Assembly (NCBI RefSeq): GCF_036924745.1
Contig: NZ_JAZHSD010000001.1
Span: 1,984,001-2,048,000, forward strand
Source: Bradyrhizobium sp. AZCC 1693
Lineage (GTDB): Bacteria; Pseudomonadota; Alphaproteobacteria; Rhizobiales; Xanthobacteraceae
Reading direction: 5' to 3'
DNA length: 64,000 nt
Shown here: positions 60,702 through 64,000 of the stretch, piece after piece
How the letters are laid out: each line of letters begins with the position of its first letter
Numbering within the stretch: the stretch's first letter is position 1
Translations under genes and position numbers: made by a program
The notes under the pieces: generated by a model
The model's input: only the letters and a program-made list of their open reading frames with translations
Told to the model about the DNA's origin: nothing
The model's database searches: none

Positions 60702-61532
60702 CTATTTGACGGCGCCGAAGGTCAGTCCGCGGACAAGCTGCCGTTGCGTGAACCATCCGAGGATGATGATCGGCGCAATGGCGAGCGTCGAGGCGGCCGA
60801 CAGTTTTGCCCAGAACAGGCCTTCGGGACTCGAATAGGATGCGATGAACGTTGTGAGCGGCGCTGCCTCCAGCGTCGAAAGGTTCAGCGTCCAGAACGCC
60901 TCGTTCCACGCCAGGATGAAATTAAGCAGCAGCGTCGAAGCGAGGCCCGGGACAGCCATCGGCGTCAGCACATAGACGAGCTCGCGCCCGATGGTCGCCC
61001 CATCCATCCGCGCCGCTTCGAGAATGTCTTTCGGGATTTCCTTGAAGTAAGTGAAGAGCATCCAGATCACGATCGGCAGATTGCCGAGGCAAAGAATCAT
61101 CACGAGACCGGCGCGCGTATCGAGCAGCCCGAAATCGCGGAAGATCAGATAGATCGGAACCAGCACGCCGACCGACGGCATCATCTTGGTCGAAAGCATC
61201 CAGAGCAGGACGTCCTTGGTGCGCCTGGTCGGCGCGAACGCCATCGACCAGGCTGCCGGAATGGCAATGATCATCGCAATCAGCGTCGACCCGCCGGCAA
61301 TGAGGATCGAATTGACCGCATGATGAACGTAGTCACTGCGCTCCTGCACCGTCGCGTAATTCTCGGTGGTCCAGTGAAACAACAGGAATTTTGGCGGCAT
61401 CGAGAACGCCTCGAGCTCGGTCTTGAAGCTCGTCAGCACCATCCACAGGATGGGCAGGAAAATCAGAAATCCGAACAACCACGCCGCCGCCGTGGACACC
61501 CATATGCGTCTCGCCGTCACCTTGCGTGCCAT
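60702..61532 (-). CDS. smoG: polyol ABC importer permease 2 (SmoG type)
   Basis: 276 residues from ATG 61532, six helices. The N-terminus [20 protein letters not shown] is the first helix; the EAA loop is [20 protein letters not shown]; the end is [12 protein letters not shown]. It is three bases from the end of the SmoF-like gene. Order and similarity pattern correspond to SmoG/MtlG of sorbitol/mannitol importers. Confidence 0.88.
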   Translation of the reverse strand: MARKVTARRIWVSTAAAWLFGFLIFLPILWMVLTSFKTELEAFSMPPKFLLFHWTTENYATVQERSDYVHHAVNSILIAGGSTLIAMIIAIPAAWSMAFAPTRRTKDVLLWMLSTKMMPSVGVLVPIYLIFRDFGLLDTRAGLVMILCLGNLPIVIWMLFTYFKEIPKDILEAARMDGATIGRELVYVLTPMAVPGLASTLLLNFILAWNEAFWTLNLSTLEAAPLTTFIASYSSPEGLFWAKLSAASTLAIAPIIILGWFTQRQLVRGLTFGAVK

Positions 61533-61535
61533 CGC

Positions 61536-62408
61536 TTACGCCTCCAGATTCCGCCCGACGATCCGCACCAGGAAGAAGGCCACGACATTGGCGATCACGA
61601 CCGCGACCAGTCCACCGGCCGAGGCGTTGCCGACGTCGTACTGGACCAGCGCCTGCGAGTAGATCAGGAACGCGATATTGGTGGTCGCCAGGCCGGGGCC
61701 GCCGCCGGTCGTGACAAAGATTTCGGCGAACACGGTCAGCAGGAATATCGTTTCGATCAGGATGACCACGGTGATCGGCCGCGCGAGGTGCGGCAAGGTG
61801 AGATAGATGAAGGTGGAAAGCGCGCTCGCCCCGTCCATCTCGGCGGCTTCCTTCTGCTCTTCGTCCTGGGACTGCAGCGCCGTCAGCAAGATCAGGGTGG
61901 CAAACGGCAGCCATTGCCAGGCCACGATCAGGATTACCGCGAGCAAAGGCGCATCATTGAACCAGTCGATCGGCGTTGCGCCCACGAGCGTCGCGACCCA
62001 GGCGAACAGTCCGGACACCGGATGCATCAAGAGGTTCTTCCAGACCAGCGCGCTCACGGTCGGCATCACGAAGAATGGTGCGATCACCATCAAGCGGACG
62101 ATGCTGCGCCCGATCACCTGCTGATCGAGCAACAGCGCCAGCGGCGTGCCGAGCAGGATGGTGATTGCGAGCACCGATCCGACCAGCACAAGCGTGTTTC
62201 GTAGTGCGGTCAGAAAAGCGGGGTCAGTGAGAAAGTATCGAAAGTTCTCCAGCCCGACGAAGCCCCAGGTTTCCGAATCGAGGAGGCTATAGCGCAGCGT
62301 CGAGAAATAGATCGTCATGACGAGCGGGACGATCATCCAGATGAACAGCAATGCGACGGCCGGCGTCAGCAGAGCCCTTCCAAGGACCTGGGTTTGCTGC
62401 GTCGCCAT
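61536..62408 (-). CDS. smoF: polyol ABC importer permease 1 (SmoF type)
   Basis: 290 residues from ATG 62408, six helices (LTPAVALLFIWMIVPLVMTI first), EAA loop EEQKEAAEMDGASALSTFIY, G-G-P motif VTTGGGPGLATTNIAFLIYS. The gene follows the receptor after a 76-base spacer with a hairpin. It pairs with the SmoG-like permease. Confidence 0.88.
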   Translation of the reverse strand: MATQQTQVLGRALLTPAVALLFIWMIVPLVMTIYFSTLRYSLLDSETWGFVGLENFRYFLTDPAFLTALRNTLVLVGSVLAITILLGTPLALLLDQQVIGRSIVRLMVIAPFFVMPTVSALVWKNLLMHPVSGLFAWVATLVGATPIDWFNDAPLLAVILIVAWQWLPFATLILLTALQSQDEEQKEAAEMDGASALSTFIYLTLPHLARPITVVILIETIFLLTVFAEIFVTTGGGPGLATTNIAFLIYSQALVQYDVGNASAGGLVAVVIANVVAFFLVRIVGRNLEA

Positions 62409-62435
62409 CGCCGCCTCCTGCTATCTCTTGAAGGT

Positions 62436-62467
62436 GGCTGCCGTCCGTGCCGGGCCGGTCGGCAGCC
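62436..62467 (-). promoter_or_regulatory. intercistronic hairpin between smoE and smoF
   Basis: Arms ggctgccg (62436-62443) and cggcagcc (62460-62467) are perfect over eight bases with a 16-base loop. The position, in the spacer between receptor and first permease, equals that of the hairpins at 42049 and 50343 in the two other transporter operons. Confidence 0.55.
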
Positions 62468-62484
62468 AAGATTGGCGCGGCGCG

Positions 62485-63798
62485 CTATTTGATATAACCG
62501 GCGCGCTTCATTTCGCGTTCGGTGGCTGTTTGCGCGGCTGCGAGTGCGGCGTCCACCGTCGAGGAACCGGCCAACGCCGCCGAGAATTGCTGGCCGACGC
62601 TGGTGCCAATACCCTGGAATTCCGGAATCGCCGCGTATTGCACGCCGACATACGGCACCGGCTGCACACTCGGCTTGTTCGGATCGGCGGCATCGATCGA
62701 TGCCAGCGTCAGCTTGGCAAACGGCGCGACCTTCAGATATTCCGGGTTCTGATAGAGCGATGTTCGCGTGCCGGGCGGTACGTTGGCCCATCCCTCCTTC
62801 GAGGCAACGAGCTTGGTGTAATCCTTGCTGGTCGCCCAGGCGATGAACTTCTCGGCGGCGGCCGTCTTCTTCGAACCCGCGGGGATCGCGAGATTCCATG
62901 CCCACAGCCAGTTGGCGTTCTTGCCGAGCCCCGCATTCGGCGCAAGCGCGAAGCCCACCTTGTCGGCCACCTTGGAATCCTTGGGGTTGGTGACAAAGGA
63001 GGCGGCCACCGTGGCATCGATCCACATCGCGCATTTGCCGGAGTTGAACAGCGCGAGGTTTTCATTGAAGCCGTTCGAGCTGGCGCCGGGAGGACCCGCA
63101 GCTTTCATCAGATCGACATAGGTCGAGAGCGTCTTCTTCCATTCCGGCTTGTCGAATTGCGGCTGCCACTTCTCATCGAACCAGCGCGCGCCGAACGAGT
63201 TCGACATCGCGGTCAGGAACGCCATGTTTTCGCCCCAGCCCGCCTTACCTCTCAGGCAGATGCCATACACGCCTTCGGATTTATCGGTGAGCTTCTTGGC
63301 CGCATCGATCACGAAATCCCAGGTCGGTTTTTCCGGCATCGACAAGCCGGCCTTCTGGAACAGGTCGGTGCGGTACATGACCATCGAACTCTCGCCGTAG
63401 AACGGTGCGGCGTACAGCTTGCCCGATGCCGAGACGGCGTCGCGGATCTTGGGAAGCAGGTCCGCGGTGTCATAGTCGGGTCCGAGATTGTCGAGCGGAA
63501 CGAGCCAGTTCTTCTTGGCCCAGATCGGAACCTCATAGGTGCCGATGGTCAGCACATCGAACTGTCCGCCCTTGGTCGCGATGTCGGTGGTGACGCGCTG
63601 GCGCAGCACGTTCTCTTCGAGGGTCACCCATTTGACGGTGATATCAGGGTTTTTGGCGGTGAATTCGCCGGTCAGCGCCTGCATCCGGATCATGTCGCCA
63701 TTGTTCACGGTGGCGATGGTCAGGGTTGTCTGTGCGATGGAAGGGGCTGCGCCCAACAAGGTAGCCGCGCCCAAGAGGGCGCTGAGGACGTGCTTCAC
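62485..63798 (-). CDS. smoE: polyol (sorbitol/mannitol-type) ABC receptor SmoE
   Basis: GTG 63798 is chosen because GGGAGG lies five bases upstream and a signal peptide follows at once (KHVLSALLGAATLLGAAPSI-A-Q); 437 residues. The mature start TLTIATVNNGDMIRMQALTG and WVTLEENVLRQRVTTDIATK, with GGQFDVLTIGTYEVPIW, match SmoE-type receptors of Rhodobacter almost word for word from memory. It heads a leftward operon smoE-F-G-K, SDR, ribulokinase, PfkB that ends at 56190. The ligand is most likely a hexitol or pentitol. Confidence 0.9.
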   Translation of the reverse strand: MKHVLSALLGAATLLGAAPSIAQTTLTIATVNNGDMIRMQALTGEFTAKNPDITVKWVTLEENVLRQRVTTDIATKGGQFDVLTIGTYEVPIWAKKNWLVPLDNLGPDYDTADLLPKIRDAVSASGKLYAAPFYGESSMVMYRTDLFQKAGLSMPEKPTWDFVIDAAKKLTDKSEGVYGICLRGKAGWGENMAFLTAMSNSFGARWFDEKWQPQFDKPEWKKTLSTYVDLMKAAGPPGASSNGFNENLALFNSGKCAMWIDATVAASFVTNPKDSKVADKVGFALAPNAGLGKNANWLWAWNLAIPAGSKKTAAAEKFIAWATSKDYTKLVASKEGWANVPPGTRTSLYQNPEYLKVAPFAKLTLASIDAADPNKPSVQPVPYVGVQYAAIPEFQGIGTSVGQQFSAALAGSSTVDAALAAAQTATEREMKRAGYIK

Positions 63799-64000
63799 GG
63801 TAACCTCCCTTATTGACATTGAGCATATGCCCACGCCTTGCAATTATGTTCACACCGAGTCCGGGGGTTGTCAAGGATCGGAATCGCACTTCTGTACGAA
63901 CTCGCAAGAACTGGCGGACATGGTTCGATGGGCCCGCATGCCCGAATCGGCGGCGGGAGACCCGCGCGCGACGAGGCCGAAAGCCCGGTCAGCTAGCTAC
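63799..64000. other. promoter side of the smo operon
   Basis: The 202 bases upstream of smoE hold no supported gene. No regulator gene for the operon is in the window; it may lie beyond the right edge. Confidence 0.4.

Noticed and set aside
60450..62204. 584-codon plus-strand ORF, rich in R, Q, D and H
   Set aside because: It lies opposite SmoK, SmoG and SmoF, which carry intact motifs; its composition is typical of the antisense of membrane and ATPase genes.
62317..63816. 499-codon plus-strand ORF
   Set aside because: It is antisense to the well-supported smoE receptor gene and has no recognisable domain.
1..64000. tRNA, rRNA, CRISPR and prophage
   Set aside because: No cloverleaf-like sequence with a T-loop, no ribosomal RNA, no regularly spaced repeats and no phage structural genes were seen on reading; a tRNAscan or CRISPR search could still find a missed tRNA.

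Overview
The window looks like a chromosomal segment of a GC-rich alphaproteobacterium of the Rhizobiales, most likely Bradyrhizobium or a close relative. Support comes from recurring families rather than any marker gene: a DUF3551 protein, a tripartite-tricarboxylate (Bug-type) receptor, an ABC_sub_bind-type receptor fragment, an IS91 element with its own tyrosine recombinase, a SmoEFGK-type polyol importer, and many small conserved Bradyrhizobium-like ORFs. No rRNA, tRNA, CRISPR array or prophage was seen.

Layout. 1-9.1 kb: IS5-type debris, a chemoreceptor operon with two small downstream genes, a PAS-PAS-HTH regulator, fragments of CarD and EAL proteins, a SnoaL-like protein and an adenylate-forming ligase. 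9.4-25.4 kb: a decayed accessory region. It holds pseudogenes (nuclease, secreted protein, Bug receptor), an intact IS91-like element, a MITE-like inverted-repeat unit, two diverged copies of a module with a small zinc-ribbon gene, and a small island bounded by similar ~130 bp direct repeats. The island carries a protein with a HEPN-like R-x4-H motif translationally coupled to a frameshifted GIY-YIG nuclease, divergent from a HigBA-type pair whose toxin is broken and antitoxin intact. 25.9-32.9 kb: a histidine kinase/NtrC-type regulator pair followed by a textbook sigma-54 promoter and a four-gene operon (two related DUF5666-like proteins, an MFS carrier, an ArsB/NhaD-type carrier).

33-54.4 kb: a divergent sugar/polyol locus. 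A leftward operon runs from a SorC-family regulator through an ABC importer (receptor, two permeases, two ATPases) to an EryA-like FGGY kinase, a 2-hydroxyacid dehydrogenase, a class II aldolase and a GlpD/EryB-like FAD dehydrogenase carrying a frameshift. A rightward operon carries a second FGGY kinase, a HAD-IIA phosphatase, a second class II aldolase, FucU mutarotase and a second importer (receptor and two permeases, no ATPase). A fuconolactonase-like hydrolase and an aldo/keto reductase follow on the opposite strand. The inferred logic is import, phosphorylation, oxidation and aldol cleavage of a polyol or uncommon sugar; the substrate cannot be read from sequence.

54.6-56.2 kb: a recent IS insertion with a perfect 16 bp target duplication. 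56.2-63.8 kb: a leftward smoEFGK polyol importer operon with an SDR polyol dehydrogenase, a D-ribulokinase-like FGGY kinase and a PfkB sugar kinase. All three receptor-permease junctions contain a strong intercistronic hairpin. Several genes carry single-base frameshifts at or near short homopolymers, so real decay and assembly error must be separated by read-level checks.
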